The translations under genes and the position numbers were made by a program. 64,000 nt of DNA from Myxococcales bacterium. Its GTDB lineage: Bacteria; Myxococcota_A; Bradymonadia; UBA7976; UBA1532. Shown one piece after another: positions 36,904 through 45,109 of the stretch. Each line of letters opens with the position of its first letter. Positions within the stretch are counted from its first letter, which is position 1. A model generated the notes under the pieces. It was given only the letters and a program-made list of their open reading frames with translations, was not told the origin of the DNA and did not search any database. Location of the stretch: the NCBI GenBank assembly GCA_020633435.1, contig JACKDP010000001.1:558001-622000 (forward strand), written 5' to 3'.

Positions 36904-38310
36904 CTCCAGCGGCCCGCCCAGGAAGCGCACGCCGGCGCCCCCCCACCAGGCCAGGTAGTAGTCGAGGCCGCCCCCCACGGCGTGCAGCTCGCCGACGTCC
37001 CACGCCACGGGCGCCAGGGGCCCCGCCAGGCGCCCACCGGCGCTGAGCACCTGCGCGTAGAGGACGCCGTCGGCCACGGCGAACAGGCCGTAGGTGCGAT
37101 CGACGCGGAGCAGCTTGATGGCCGAGGCCGCCAGGTCGCCCAGGGCCACGGCGTCGCCGAGCGGGACCCCCAGCCGCGAGTAGCGCTGCAGCGTCAGCAC
37201 CCCGTCGCGGCTGAACACGACGGGCAGCTCCTCGATGTAGTAGTTGCCCTGGACGGCGGCCGCGTCGACGGGACCAGCCACCCGCACGGGCGCGAAGGCG
37301 GGCTCACCCAGGCTCGACAGGCGGGTGAGCCAGAGGCCGTCGTCGGTGTGGAGCAGCACGGCGAAGCCATCCTCCCCGTTGCCGACGAGGTCGATGGCCT
37401 GGCCGGGCCCCAGGTCGTAGGGGCCGTGCGTCAGCTCCCCGGCGACGGGATCCAGCAGGGCGGTGTGCAGGGTGGGGCCGGCCTCGCCCCGCGCCACCCA
37501 GGCCACCGCGACGTGCTCGCCGGCGGGCACGATGGCCAGCGCCGTCGCGCCGTCGATGGGGATGGGCCCCGGCGCGCGGACGACGGCGCCATCCTCGCCG
37601 AGCACGGCGACGCCCGCCGGCCCGAGCCGATCCGGCCAGGCCACGACGAGCCCCCGCCGCACGACGGCGGTGGCGAGCGGGTGCGGGACGGTGCCGAACC
37701 GCTGCACCTGCCACACCGAGGGGCCGGGCAGGCTGAGCTGGACGACCCAGTTGGGGTAGCCGGCTGCCACCAGGCCCACGACCTCGCCGAACCAGACCAG
37801 CCCCTCGACCTGGGTCTCGCCGACGGGCAGGGCCAGGGCGCCCCCCAGGGGCAGGACGGGGGCCTCGTCGATCCGGCCGTCGCAGTCATCGTCCTGCTGG
37901 TTGCAGGTCTCGGGGGCGGGCGCCGGCGCGTCGCAGGCGACCACCTGGCCGGCGGCGCACCGGCCCCAGCCCGCGCCGCAGGCCGTCTCGCACGCGAAGG
38001 CGCCCTCGTCCGTCCGGCCGTCGCAGTCGTTGTCGACGCCGTCGCAGCCCTCCTCGGGCGCCTGGCACGGCCCCAGGCGGCCCGCGACGCAGACCTGGAC
38101 GCTGCCGGGGCAGCCATCCGGGCAGGGCCGGGGGCCATCGCACTCGGAGGCGGCGACCACTGCCGCGTCAGCGCGCGCCGCGGGCGTCGCGGGCGCGGTG
38201 TCATCGCAGGCCCCCAGGCCGACGCAGGCCAGGGCGGCGACCAACCTCACCGGCCAGCCCGGCGCCCGCACCGGCTGCTCAGCCACCCGTGTAGCACGCG
38301 GCGAAGTCAT
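36889..38310 (-). CDS. Lipoprotein with MopE-like CDGxDNDCDG motifs
   Basis: About 473 residues. A signal sequence ends at GLGAC (lipobox). Residues 55-150 are Cys-rich and hold two acidic MopE-type metal-binding motifs, CDGVDNDCDGRTDEG and CNQQDDDCDGRIDE, common in Myxococcota surface proteins. The remaining 320 residues look like beta-propeller or WD-like blades (ATALAIVPAGEHVAVAWVAR). Calcium or copper binding is likely by analogy. The start is uncertain: ATG 38310 overlaps the upstream gene by 32 bases, and GTG codons at 38286 or 38271 are alternatives. Confidence 0.75.
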   Translation of the reverse strand: MTSPRATRVAEQPVRAPGWPVRLVAALACVGLGACDDTAPATPAARADAAVVAASECDGPRPCPDGCPGSVQVCVAGRLGPCQAPEEGCDGVDNDCDGRTDEGAFACETACGAGWGRCAAGQVVACDAPAPAPETCNQQDDDCDGRIDEAPVLPLGGALALPVGETQVEGLVWFGEVVGLVAAGYPNWVVQLSLPGPSVWQVQRFGTVPHPLATAVVRRGLVVAWPDRLGPAGVAVLGEDGAVVRAPGPIPIDGATALAIVPAGEHVAVAWVARGEAGPTLHTALLDPVAGELTHGPYDLGPGQAIDLVGNGEDGFAVLLHTDDGLWLTRLSSLGEPAFAPVRVAGPVDAAAVQGNYYIEELPVVFSRDGVLTLQRYSRLGVPLGDAVALGDLAASAIKLLRVDRTYGLFAVADGVLYAQVLSAGGRLAGPLAPVAWDVGELHAVGGGLDYYLAWWGGAGVRFLGGPLECPEP

Positions 38311-39310
38311 TGCACGTCATCCCGTCCTGCGACGCGCACTGCGTCTGCGCGGTGCCCTCCTCGCCCGCGAGCGGCAGGCAGGCCGCGAGGCAGATGTCGC
38401 CGTCGCTCAGGGCGCTGCCGGCGGGCGCGCACCGCTGGGCGTTGGCGCAGAGGCCCGCGCAGTCCTCCGGCTCGACCTGGGGTCCCTCGGCGCAGAGCGT
38501 CTCGAGCGGCGGCAGGAAGAGGCGCGCCTCCCCCATGGCCCGCAGCCCCGCGACGGTGCCCGCGATCCCGGCGTCGTCGCACGGCGTCTCGGGACCGACG
38601 GCGCCGGCCTCCTCGGCGCTGAGCTGGCCCTGCAGGACGGCGCCGGTGCAGCCGAGCGCGAGCAGCTTGCCCAGGCCGGCCTCCATGCCCGCCGCGTCCG
38701 CGCAGCCCTCCACCAGGCAAGCGGCCGTGCGGTTGCCCCGGCCCTCGCACTCGGGGGTGAGCGGCGGCAGCGGGGTGCCGGTCTGGCAGAGCTGCGCGAA
38801 CTGCTCGTTCTCGTTCAGGATTTCGATCGTCTCGCCGCAGCCGGCCGCCGCGGCCAGGCGCTGGCCGACGGCCTCGTCGGCCTCGCAGCTCGCCACGCAG
38901 AGGCCGATGAGGGAGCGCGTCTCGACGAACCACGTCCCCGGGCAGAAGTCCTCGGGCTCGGCCTGGGTCGCGCAGCGCGCGGCGGGGAAGCAGACGGCCT
39001 GGCAGTCCACCGGCTCGCCGCCCCCGGCGCCGCCCATGCCACCGGCGCCGCCCATGCCGCCAGCGCCGCCCATGCCACCGGCGCCGCCCATGCCGCCAGC
39101 GCCGCCCATGCCGCCGCCGCCGCCCATGCCGCCAGCGCCGCCCATGCCGCCAGCGCCGCCCATACCGCCAGCGCCGCCCATGCCACCGGCGCCGCCGGCG
39201 CCTGCCTGCGCGCTGTCCGGCCGCGGGGTGGCGTCGCCCTGCGGGTCGCCACTGCCATCGCCGTCGTCACAGGCCGCCAGAGCCAGCACGCCCACCAGCC
39301 ACCACCGCAT
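38279..39310 (-). CDS. Lipoprotein with a long Gly-Gly-Met linker and Cys-rich domain
   Basis: A 343-residue protein. The lipobox is LALAAC. Residues about 36-98 are an almost perfect tandem of GGAGGM units, a flexible spacer that would hold the C-terminal domain away from the membrane. The rest has about 20 cysteines and helical stretches, with a CAGLCANAQRCAP motif near the end related to a CQAVCFPAARCAT motif near the start. It overlaps the MopE-like lipoprotein, so both are probably made together. No enzyme motif. Confidence 0.75.
   Translation of the reverse strand: MRWWLVGVLALAACDDGDGSGDPQGDATPRPDSAQAGAGGAGGMGGAGGMGGAGGMGGAGGMGGGGGMGGAGGMGGAGGMGGAGGMGGAGGMGGAGGGEPVDCQAVCFPAARCATQAEPEDFCPGTWFVETRSLIGLCVASCEADEAVGQRLAAAAGCGETIEILNENEQFAQLCQTGTPLPPLTPECEGRGNRTAACLVEGCADAAGMEAGLGKLLALGCTGAVLQGQLSAEEAGAVGPETPCDDAGIAGTVAGLRAMGEARLFLPPLETLCAEGPQVEPEDCAGLCANAQRCAPAGSALSDGDICLAACLPLAGEEGTAQTQCASQDGMTCNDFAACYTGG
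39019..39200. repeat. 18-base tandem repeat coding GGAGGM linker
   Basis: Repeats of GCCGCCCATGCC(G/A)CCGGC run through this stretch on the plus strand. They code the spacer of the lipoprotein on the minus strand. The count of units is likely to be unstable between strains. Confidence 0.8.
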
Positions 39311-39393
39311 ACGCTCCGCCTCCCACGTTCATCCCAGAGTGGACGAAGCCACGATGGCTGGTGGGGCCGACGTCGAAAACTGGCGAAGCTACC

Positions 39394-39421
39394 GGGGGAA
39401 ATCCTACGGGGGAAATCCTAC
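39394..39421. repeat. Tandem 14-bp repeat GGGGGAAATCCTAC
   Basis: Two perfect adjacent copies (39394-39407 and 39408-39421) in a 145-base interval between the lipoprotein start and the GIY-YIG gene end. It lies upstream of the lipoprotein gene, 85 bases or more from its start, and may bind a regulator or be a chance duplication. Confidence 0.5.
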
Positions 39422-39456
39422 GGATGGGATCGGAGGCCAGGGACCCGGGTCTGCCG

Positions 39457-39828
39457 TCACCGGCTGGACGGGTGCTCGCCGGCGTTGAAGACCTGATCGA
39501 GCGGCCCCAGACGGTCGAGCCACAGGGCCTCCAGGATGGCGAGCTCGCCCTCCAGATCGCAGTCGGGGGCGTCCGTCCCCTCGAGCAGCTCCAGCGTCTC
39601 GAAGGCGAAGGCGTCGCCGCCGTGCAGGCGCCACGCGGCGAGCAGCGGCGCGTTCGGGTGCACGCCGGCCCGCAGCATGAAGCGGTGGCGGTTGAGGGCG
39701 GCCGGCACGTCGGGGCTGCGGCCGAAGAGGGCCTCCCCGGTGACCGTGTCGCGGACGCGGTAGACGCCCGCGGGCGGCGGGCGCTCCCGCCAGGCGCGCT
39801 TGAGGGCGCGGCGGCGCTCAGGGTGCAT
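39457..39828 (-). CDS. GIY-YIG-like nuclease family protein
   Basis: A 123-residue protein. Residues 18-80 follow the GIY-YIG layout: AGVYRVRDTVTGEALFGRSPDVPAA, where GVY and LFG replace GIY and YIG, then LNRHRFMLRAGVHPNAPLLAAW and FAFETLELLEG with the late Glu. Family members cut DNA, but this variant's weak motifs leave activity uncertain. AAGGAGG precedes ATG 39828. It overlaps the 3' end of the methyltransferase gene by 11 bases, so the two are one operon. Confidence 0.75.
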   Translation of the reverse strand: MHPERRRALKRAWRERPPPAGVYRVRDTVTGEALFGRSPDVPAALNRHRFMLRAGVHPNAPLLAAWRLHGGDAFAFETLELLEGTDAPDCDLEGELAILEALWLDRLGPLDQVFNAGEHPSSR

Positions 39829-40684
39829 GGGGACCTCCTTGCTCGAAGCAGACGATGGCCGACCACGGCTTGCGCTCGCCCGGGGCGCGGGGGTCGGGGG
39901 GCGGCAGCCAGGCGAACGGCCGCTGCCACCACGGCACCCGGCGCCACCGGACGCCGGCGTGGAAGAGCGAGGTGATGGCGCGGGCCCGCCAGCCGAGGCG
40001 CTCGAAGAAGCCCACCCCGTCGGGCGGCCCGAAGCGCAGCGGCGCGTTGGCCAGGCGCCCGCGGCTCTCCCGCTGGATCTGCCGGAGGATGGCCGGGGAC
40101 GAGAAGTCGAGCGTCCAGCGGACGAACGAGGGCTGCGCCCGCAGATCGCGGGCGAGCCCGGCGACCGCCCCGGCGTCCAGGTACATCACCAGCCCCTCCG
40201 AGATGACGAGCACGCGGCGCCCCCAGCCCTCGACCTCCGCGAAGAGCTCGGCCCGCGCGGCGGCGTCGGCCAGGTCGGCGGCCCGGCACTCCAGCTGGCA
40301 GCGGGGGCGCTCGTCGGCGAGCAGGCGGGCCTTCTCGGCCAGCAGCCCGGCCTGGTCCACCTCGAGCCAGCGCAGATCGGCCGGCAGCGGCAAGCGGTAG
40401 GGCCGGGTGTCCAGGCCGGCGGCCAGGTTCAGCACGCCCGTGCAGCCGGCGGCCAGCGCGGTGGCGACCTCATCGTCGATGAGCCGGGTGCGGACGTTCA
40501 TGGGCCAGCCATGGCCGGACGCGCCGCCCATCACCGCGGCGATGCGGCGCCCGTGCTCGCCCGCCAGGCGCGCGGCGAGCGGGTCGTGGAACAGCGCGTC
40601 GGGGCGCGCGCTCTCCGCCGCGCGGTGGGCGGCGACCCAGCGGGCGGTGTCGGCGACGTCGGTGATGAGGGGGGCGGCTTCCAT
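39818..40684 (-). CDS. Class I SAM methyltransferase (LCMT/PPM1-like family)
   Basis: A 288-residue protein. The SAM site is NLAAGLDTRPYRL with Asp in the following strand (WLEVDQAGLLAEKARLL), matching the leucine carboxyl methyltransferase-like family often found with natural-product genes. The N-terminal DPLAARLAGEHGRRIA and VRTRLIDDEVATAL helices fit as well. I take the start at ATG 40684 because the longer frame would run into a palindrome. Substrate unknown; O-methylation of a small molecule is usual in the family. Confidence 0.85.
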   Translation of the reverse strand: MEAAPLITDVADTARWVAAHRAAESARPDALFHDPLAARLAGEHGRRIAAVMGGASGHGWPMNVRTRLIDDEVATALAAGCTGVLNLAAGLDTRPYRLPLPADLRWLEVDQAGLLAEKARLLADERPRCQLECRAADLADAAARAELFAEVEGWGRRVLVISEGLVMYLDAGAVAGLARDLRAQPSFVRWTLDFSSPAILRQIQRESRGRLANAPLRFGPPDGVGFFERLGWRARAITSLFHAGVRWRRVPWWQRPFAWLPPPDPRAPGERKPWSAIVCFEQGGPHAP

Positions 40685-40693
40685 GGCTCGGCT

Positions 40694-40707
40694 TTTACCC
40701 GGGTAAA
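40694..40707. promoter_or_regulatory. Perfect palindrome TTTACCCGGGTAAA
   Basis: A 14-bp palindrome lies 10 bases upstream of the methyltransferase start in the divergent interval shared with the Phd/ParE operon. A weaker copy lies 29 bases away, so it is a likely operator. Confidence 0.65.
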
Positions 40708-40722
40708 TCAACCCTCGTCAAT

Positions 40723-40736
40723 ATCACCCGGATAAA
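40723..40736. promoter_or_regulatory. Second operator-like copy ATCACCCGGATAAA
   Basis: It matches the palindrome at 40694 in 11 of 14 positions. Centre-to-centre distance is 29 bases. Phd-type antitoxins often bind paired sites like these. Confidence 0.5.
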
Positions 40737-40839
40737 AATCGCTTCCACCGCCCGAAGCGCCGCCGGCTCAGGCGTCAGGTTGACTCTCCGCCTCGTTTCT
40801 GGCCACGATTCAGACCAGATACCAGCCTGGAGTATCCCC

Positions 40840-41142
40840 ATGAACCCCGTCGCCCTCGCCGAAGACCTTATCCCGCTCGGGGAGTTCAAGACCCACGCCT
40901 CCCAGTACATGAAGACCCTCAAGGGCCGGACGCGGCCGCTCGTGGTCACGGTCAACGGCCGGGCGGCCGCCGTCGTGATCTCGCCGGAGGCCTGGGATCG
41001 CATGCAGTATCGGGAGCAGCTGCTGGCATCCATCGACGCCGGCCTGCTCGACAGCGCCGAGGGGCGAGTCATGGACACCCCATCGGCCCGGGAGTACCTG
41101 CGGCAGGCCCGCCGCGCGCGGGCCGAGGGTGACTCGCCCTGA
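40840..41142 (+). CDS. Phd/YefM-type antitoxin
   Basis: A 100-residue protein: PLGEFKTHASQYMKTLKGRTRPLVVTVNGRAAAVVISPEAWDRM is the classic Phd/YefM DNA-binding and dimer domain (residues 11-54), followed by a helical toxin-binding tail. GGAG lies 8 bases before ATG 40840. The stop and the toxin start share a base (TGATG). It should repress its own promoter, probably through the TTTACCCGGGTAAA sites upstream, and block the toxin. Confidence 0.92.
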   Translation: MNPVALAEDLIPLGEFKTHASQYMKTLKGRTRPLVVTVNGRAAAVVISPEAWDRMQYREQLLASIDAGLLDSAEGRVMDTPSAREYLRQARRARAEGDSP

Positions 41143-41441
41143 TGCGCGCCTCATGGACCCAGCAGGCCCTCGACCGGATGGTGGAAATCGAAGAGTACAT
41201 CGCCCGTGACAACCCGGCCGCCGGCGAGGCACACATCGATCTGCTGTTCCAGCGTGTCGAAGCGCTGACGTCCTTTGCTCACCGCGGCCGTAGGCTGCCC
41301 GAGCGGCCCAACGACGACCTGCGGGAGATCATCGTCAAGGGCTACCGGATCATCTACCGGGTCCGTGAGCCGGACGTCCTCGAGGTGATCACGGTGCAGG
41401 AAGGCCACCGCCTCCTGCGGGACGACGAGCTGGATCGCTGA
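41142..41441 (+). CDS. RelE/ParE-family toxin
   Basis: A 99-residue protein of the RelE/ParE fold: ASWTQQALDRMVEIEEYIARDNPAAGEAHIDLLF then RRLPERPNDDLREIIVKGYRIIYRVREPDVLEVITVQEGHR. The sequence is closer to ParE (two long N-terminal helices, REIIVKGYRIIYR) than to ribosome-dependent RelE. ParE toxins poison gyrase. It follows the antitoxin with a one-base overlap. The target is not certain from sequence. Confidence 0.92.
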   Translation: MRASWTQQALDRMVEIEEYIARDNPAAGEAHIDLLFQRVEALTSFAHRGRRLPERPNDDLREIIVKGYRIIYRVREPDVLEVITVQEGHRLLRDDELDR

Positions 41442-41454
41442 CGCCGCCGGGCCC

Positions 41455-43518
41455 TCAGGGCCGCTCGATGGTGATCTTCAAGATGCGGTCGCCCACCGCC
41501 AGGGCGTCCACCACGTCCAGATCGCTGGCCTGGCCGAAGACGGTGTAGCGACCGTCGAGGTGGGGCTGGGGGCTGTGGGTGACGAACCACTGGCTGCCGC
41601 CCGTGTCCTTGCCGGCCAGGGCCATGCCCACGGCGCCGCGGGTGTAGGGGTGGCGGCCGATCTCGCAGGGGATGGCGTAGCCGGGGCCGCCCCAGCCATC
41701 GCCGCGGGGGTCGCCGCCCTGGACGACGAAGTCGCCGACGACCCGGTGGAAGAGCAGGCCGTCGTAGAAGCCGCGCTCGGCGAGGGTGATGAAGTTCTGG
41801 ACGGTCAGCGGCGCGTCGTCGCCGAAGAGCTCAATGGTGAAGCGGCCTTTCGTGGTCTCGACGGTGGCCTTGCGGCGCCCGGGGTGGGGCACGGGGCTCG
41901 GTTCGCGGGGGGTGGGAGCGGCCTTCGCGGGCTCGCCCAGCGCCGTGAGCGCGTTGGCGGCGGCCGTCGCGATGGCGGCGTTGGCGTCGGTCAGGAAGGG
42001 CCGCAGGGGTGCGCGGGCGTCGGCGTCCTTGAGGGCGGCCAGGGCGTCGATGGTGGCGATGAGGGCCTCGAGCTCGCCGGCCGTGCGCAGCGGGGCGAGG
42101 CGGGCGCGCAGCAACGGGGCCAGCGCGGTGGCGCCGAGCTCGCCCGCCGTCGTGGCGGCCTGGCTGAACACGGCGACGTCGGCGTCGGCGAGGCCGGCGC
42201 GCAGGGTGGCGTCGACGGCGGCGCTCCCCTCCCCGCCCACGCTGGCGGCGGCCTCCAGCAGCGCGATGCGCAGGATGGCGGTGGTGGCCAGCGGGTACCG
42301 GCGGGCGATCTCGGCCGCCCGGGCCGGGGCGGCGAGGTGGGCGAGCAGCGGCGGCGTCAGCGCGGCGACGAGGCCAGGCGGCGCGGCGACGGCGGCGCTC
42401 GCACGTCGACAGGCGGTCGCCGCCCGCGCGATGCGCAGGATGGCGGTGGTAGCGGGGGTAGCGGCGGGCAGCGGCCCGGCAGCGCAGGTGGGCGCGGCGT
42501 CAGCGCGGGCGGCCGGGCGGCGCGCCTCGCCCTGGGGCGCGCGGCCCGGCAGCGCAGGTGGGCAGGGCGGCGCCCGGCGCCTCGCCTTCGCGGCGGCCTC
42601 GGCGGCCGGCATGGCGGGGGCGGCCAGGAGCGCGTCCAGGGCCGTCGTCCAGACGTGCAGACGGGGGCCGTCGGGCCACGCGGGCGGCGCGGCGAGCGTG
42701 GGCGCGAGGGTGGCGAGGCGGCCGGCCTGCTCCGCCGCGCGCCAGGCCTCCACCCCCACCCGCCAGTCGGGATCGGCGGCGGCCTTGAGCAGCGCCGCGT
42801 CGAGCCGAGCGACGCAGGCAGCGCCCTGCTCGGCCGGGCAAGCCCCCAGCGCCGCCTCCGTGAAGCGCCCCAGCGCCCGGGCGCAGAGGGCCCGGACGTC
42901 GGCGTCGGCGTCCTGGGCGCAGGCGAGCGTCGCCGTGAAGATGCCCGGATCGACGAGGGAATCGGCGCGGCGGAGGGCGAACGCGGCGCCGTAGTGATCC
43001 CCGTCCGCCTTCAGCCACTCGACCAGCGGGCCGGCCAGATCGGGGGCGGCCCCCTTCTCGCGTCGAGCCACCAGGCCGAGGGCGATGCGGGCCGCGCGGC
43101 GGACGGCGGGGTCGGCGTCGCCCTCGGCGGCCTTGAGCAGGAGCGGGCGGTCCGTCGTGGCCAGCTTGCCCAGGGCCTCGATCAGCCGCACGCGCACCGG
43201 CGGGGCCACCTCGGCCTCGACCCGGGACGCCACGGGGCCCGGCGGCGCGGCCTCGATCTGGCCCCACGCGAAGGCCGCGGCCTCGCGCACCTCGAAGTCG
43301 GCGTGGCCGAGGGCGGCCTCCAGCCGGGGCAGCGCCGCCGCGTCCTGCAGGCGGCCGAGGGCGTCGACGGCGGCGCGGACCAGGGCAGGATCGGCCGCCT
43401 GCAGCGCGGCGTCGTAGCGCGACAGATCGACCACCCGGGCCGCCGCGAGGGCCTCGACGTCGGCGATGGGGGCGGGCGCGGCCAGGGCCGGCAGCAGCAG
43501 GAGCAGGGCGCTGATCAT
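41455..43518 (-). CDS. Exported HEAT-repeat protein fused to a cyclophilin peptidyl-prolyl isomerase
   Basis: A 687-residue protein with a signal peptide (LLLLLPALAAPAPIA). Residues 20-310 and 370-525 are HEAT repeats (VRAAVDALGRLQDAAALPRLEAAL). Residues about 545-687 are a cyclophilin domain: GFYDGLLFHRVVGDFVVQGGDPRGDG, GSQWFVTHSPQPHLDGRYTVFG, with active-site Arg and Phe/His present. It should speed proline isomerisation during folding of exported proteins, with HEAT repeats holding clients. Residues about 310-370 are low-complexity and coded by internal direct repeats, probably a recent local duplication. It is convergent with the toxin gene. Confidence 0.85.
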   Translation of the reverse strand: MISALLLLLPALAAPAPIADVEALAAARVVDLSRYDAALQAADPALVRAAVDALGRLQDAAALPRLEAALGHADFEVREAAAFAWGQIEAAPPGPVASRVEAEVAPPVRVRLIEALGKLATTDRPLLLKAAEGDADPAVRRAARIALGLVARREKGAAPDLAGPLVEWLKADGDHYGAAFALRRADSLVDPGIFTATLACAQDADADVRALCARALGRFTEAALGACPAEQGAACVARLDAALLKAAADPDWRVGVEAWRAAEQAGRLATLAPTLAAPPAWPDGPRLHVWTTALDALLAAPAMPAAEAAAKARRRAPPCPPALPGRAPQGEARRPAARADAAPTCAAGPLPAATPATTAILRIARAATACRRASAAVAAPPGLVAALTPPLLAHLAAPARAAEIARRYPLATTAILRIALLEAAASVGGEGSAAVDATLRAGLADADVAVFSQAATTAGELGATALAPLLRARLAPLRTAGELEALIATIDALAALKDADARAPLRPFLTDANAAIATAAANALTALGEPAKAAPTPREPSPVPHPGRRKATVETTKGRFTIELFGDDAPLTVQNFITLAERGFYDGLLFHRVVGDFVVQGGDPRGDGWGGPGYAIPCEIGRHPYTRGAVGMALAGKDTGGSQWFVTHSPQPHLDGRYTVFGQASDLDVVDALAVGDRILKITIERP
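42261..42563. repeat. Two pairs of exact direct repeats inside the HEAT-cyclophilin gene
   Basis: A 25-base sequence at 42261-42285 recurs at 42426-42450, and a 23-base sequence at 42471-42493 recurs at 42541-42563. The DNA between them codes Ala/Arg/Pro-rich protein unlike the flanking HEAT units. It looks like a small tandem rearrangement kept in frame. Confidence 0.7.
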
Positions 43519-43841
43519 GGGGTCCTCCGGGGGCTCGTCGCAGCCTGCCGCGCCCGGGCCGGGAGGGCAAGGCGCGGCAGACTCGACGCAGAGCCCCCAC
43601 CCAACCCGCTGATTCCTTTGCGTTTTTCAGCACGTGCTCCGCGCCGGCCTTGCAGCCATGGGGCCACACCGTTAGCATCCGGCCCGGGTCGGCAGTTCAC
43701 CCAGGCGTCGCCGCGCGGGTCCCCCGCGAGCTGAACCTGCCTCATCACATCCGCCTGGACGTCGCTTCTCTTGAGCGTGCGCCGGGCCGGAAGTCGGCGA
43801 CCACCGGCCCTCCCCTGCGCGCGCTCGAAGGAGCTGGTCCG
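43519..43841. other. Interval with no evident gene
   Basis: About 320 bases between two divergent genes. It includes a short AT-richer patch near 43610-43635. I see no convincing promoter, hairpin or RNA gene. Confidence 0.5.
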
Positions 43842-44378
43842 ATGTCCCGCGAGTCCATTGCGCTGTCCGTCCCCGATCTGTCCGCGTTCGCCCGCGCGCT
43901 GAGCGCGTCGCTGCACGCCCGCGCCGACGCCGGCCCCCCCGGCCACGTCGAGACGCTCAACCTCATCGCCCGCGCGCTCGGGCACCGCAACCTGCAGAGC
44001 CTGCAGGCCGCGCTCAAGCGCCCGCCCAGCGCCCCGCCGCCCCCGGCGCCCCTCACGGCCGGCGCTCAGAAGGTGCTGGGGCGCCTCGACGCCGACGGTC
44101 GGCTGGCCGCGTGGCCCGGGCGGCTGGCGCAGCAGCGGCTGGCCGCCTGGCTCGTCGCCACGCGGTTCGCCGCCCGGCGGGCCTACACCGAGCGCGAGGT
44201 GAACGCCGTCATCCAGGGGGCCATCGCCTTCGAGGATCACGTCACCGTCCGCCGCGAGCTCGTCAACATGGGCCTGCTCGGGCGCACCGACGACGGCCGC
44301 ACCTACCGCAAGGGGCCCGCCCGCCCGGACGAGGAGGCTCGGGGCCTCCTCCACGCCCTGCGCCACCGGGCGCGCTGA
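43842..44378 (+). CDS. DUF2087-domain protein
   Basis: A 178-residue protein starting at ATG 43842 behind GAAGGAG. The C-terminal 75 residues match DUF2087: RAYTEREVNAVIQGAIAFEDHVTVRRELVNMGLLGRTDDGRTYRKG, a winged-helix-like region found with transcription regulators. The N-terminal half (ALSVPDLSAFARALSASLHA, HRNLQSLQAALKR) is a helical domain of the glyoxalase-associated type seen beside DUF2087. A DNA-binding role is likely, the target is unknown. Confidence 0.8.
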   Translation: MSRESIALSVPDLSAFARALSASLHARADAGPPGHVETLNLIARALGHRNLQSLQAALKRPPSAPPPPAPLTAGAQKVLGRLDADGRLAAWPGRLAQQRLAAWLVATRFAARRAYTEREVNAVIQGAIAFEDHVTVRRELVNMGLLGRTDDGRTYRKGPARPDEEARGLLHALRHRAR

Positions 44379-44384
44379 TCCGCG

Positions 44385-44963
44385 TCAGCGGATGGGCTCG
44401 CCCCGCGCGCAGAGGTCGACGAACTGCGCGATGCGCCGGGCGCGGGTCGCCGCCTGCTTCGCGTCCTGGACGCGGTAGAGGATGGTGAACCGGCTGCTGG
44501 CGCTGAGCCCCTCGTAGTACCGCAAGGCCTCGGGCACCTGCTCCAGGGCCGCCTGCAGATCGGGGGGCGTCGTCGCGGTGGAGGGCGGGTCGTAGGCCGC
44601 GTCCCAGCGGCCATCCGCCTGAGCCCGCTCGACCTCGGCGCGGCCCGGGGCCTCCAGCCGACCCGCCGCCACCAGCGCCTCGATGCGCCGCCGGTTCACC
44701 TTCGACCACCGGCTGCGCGCCCCCCGCGGCGTGAAGCGCTGGGCGTAGAAGTCGGCGTCGATGCTGGCCTTCTGGCTGTCGATCCACCCGAAGCGCAGGG
44801 CCTCGTCGAGGGCCTCCGAGTAGGTCGGCCCGGCGATGCCGCTGCCCTTCTTGGGGATCTTGAGCCAGAAGCCCGGCGCCTCGGCGTGGTGGGCGGCCAG
44901 CCAGTCGCCCAGGGCGGCGGCCGAGGGGAAGGCGAGCACGGGCAGATCGTCGGGCAGCGTCAT
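44385..44963 (-). CDS. YdeI/OmpD-associated family protein
   Basis: A 192-residue protein of the YdeI family: FPSAAALGDWLAAHHAEAPGFWLKI, then TYSEALDEALRFGWIDSQK, RFTPRGARSRWSKVNRRRIEAL and the C-terminal YEGLSASSRFTILYRVQDAKQAATRARRI. In enteric bacteria YdeI is linked to resistance to stress and antimicrobial peptides; the biochemical activity is not known. It is convergent with the DUF2087 gene, ending 6 bases from it. Confidence 0.9.
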   Translation of the reverse strand: MTLPDDLPVLAFPSAAALGDWLAAHHAEAPGFWLKIPKKGSGIAGPTYSEALDEALRFGWIDSQKASIDADFYAQRFTPRGARSRWSKVNRRRIEALVAAGRLEAPGRAEVERAQADGRWDAAYDPPSTATTPPDLQAALEQVPEALRYYEGLSASSRFTILYRVQDAKQAATRARRIAQFVDLCARGEPIR

Positions 44964-45109
44964 GGGGCATCCAGCGAGCGGTTGGGCGCGGACGATAGCA
45001 TGGCCGCCCGGGCGGGGCCTTGCTCGCCCGGGCGCGCCGCGGCATGGTGCCGCCTTCGCCGTGGCCCGCCCGGAGCCGGCGCGGCGCCCACACCACGGGA
45101 AGAACCGAG

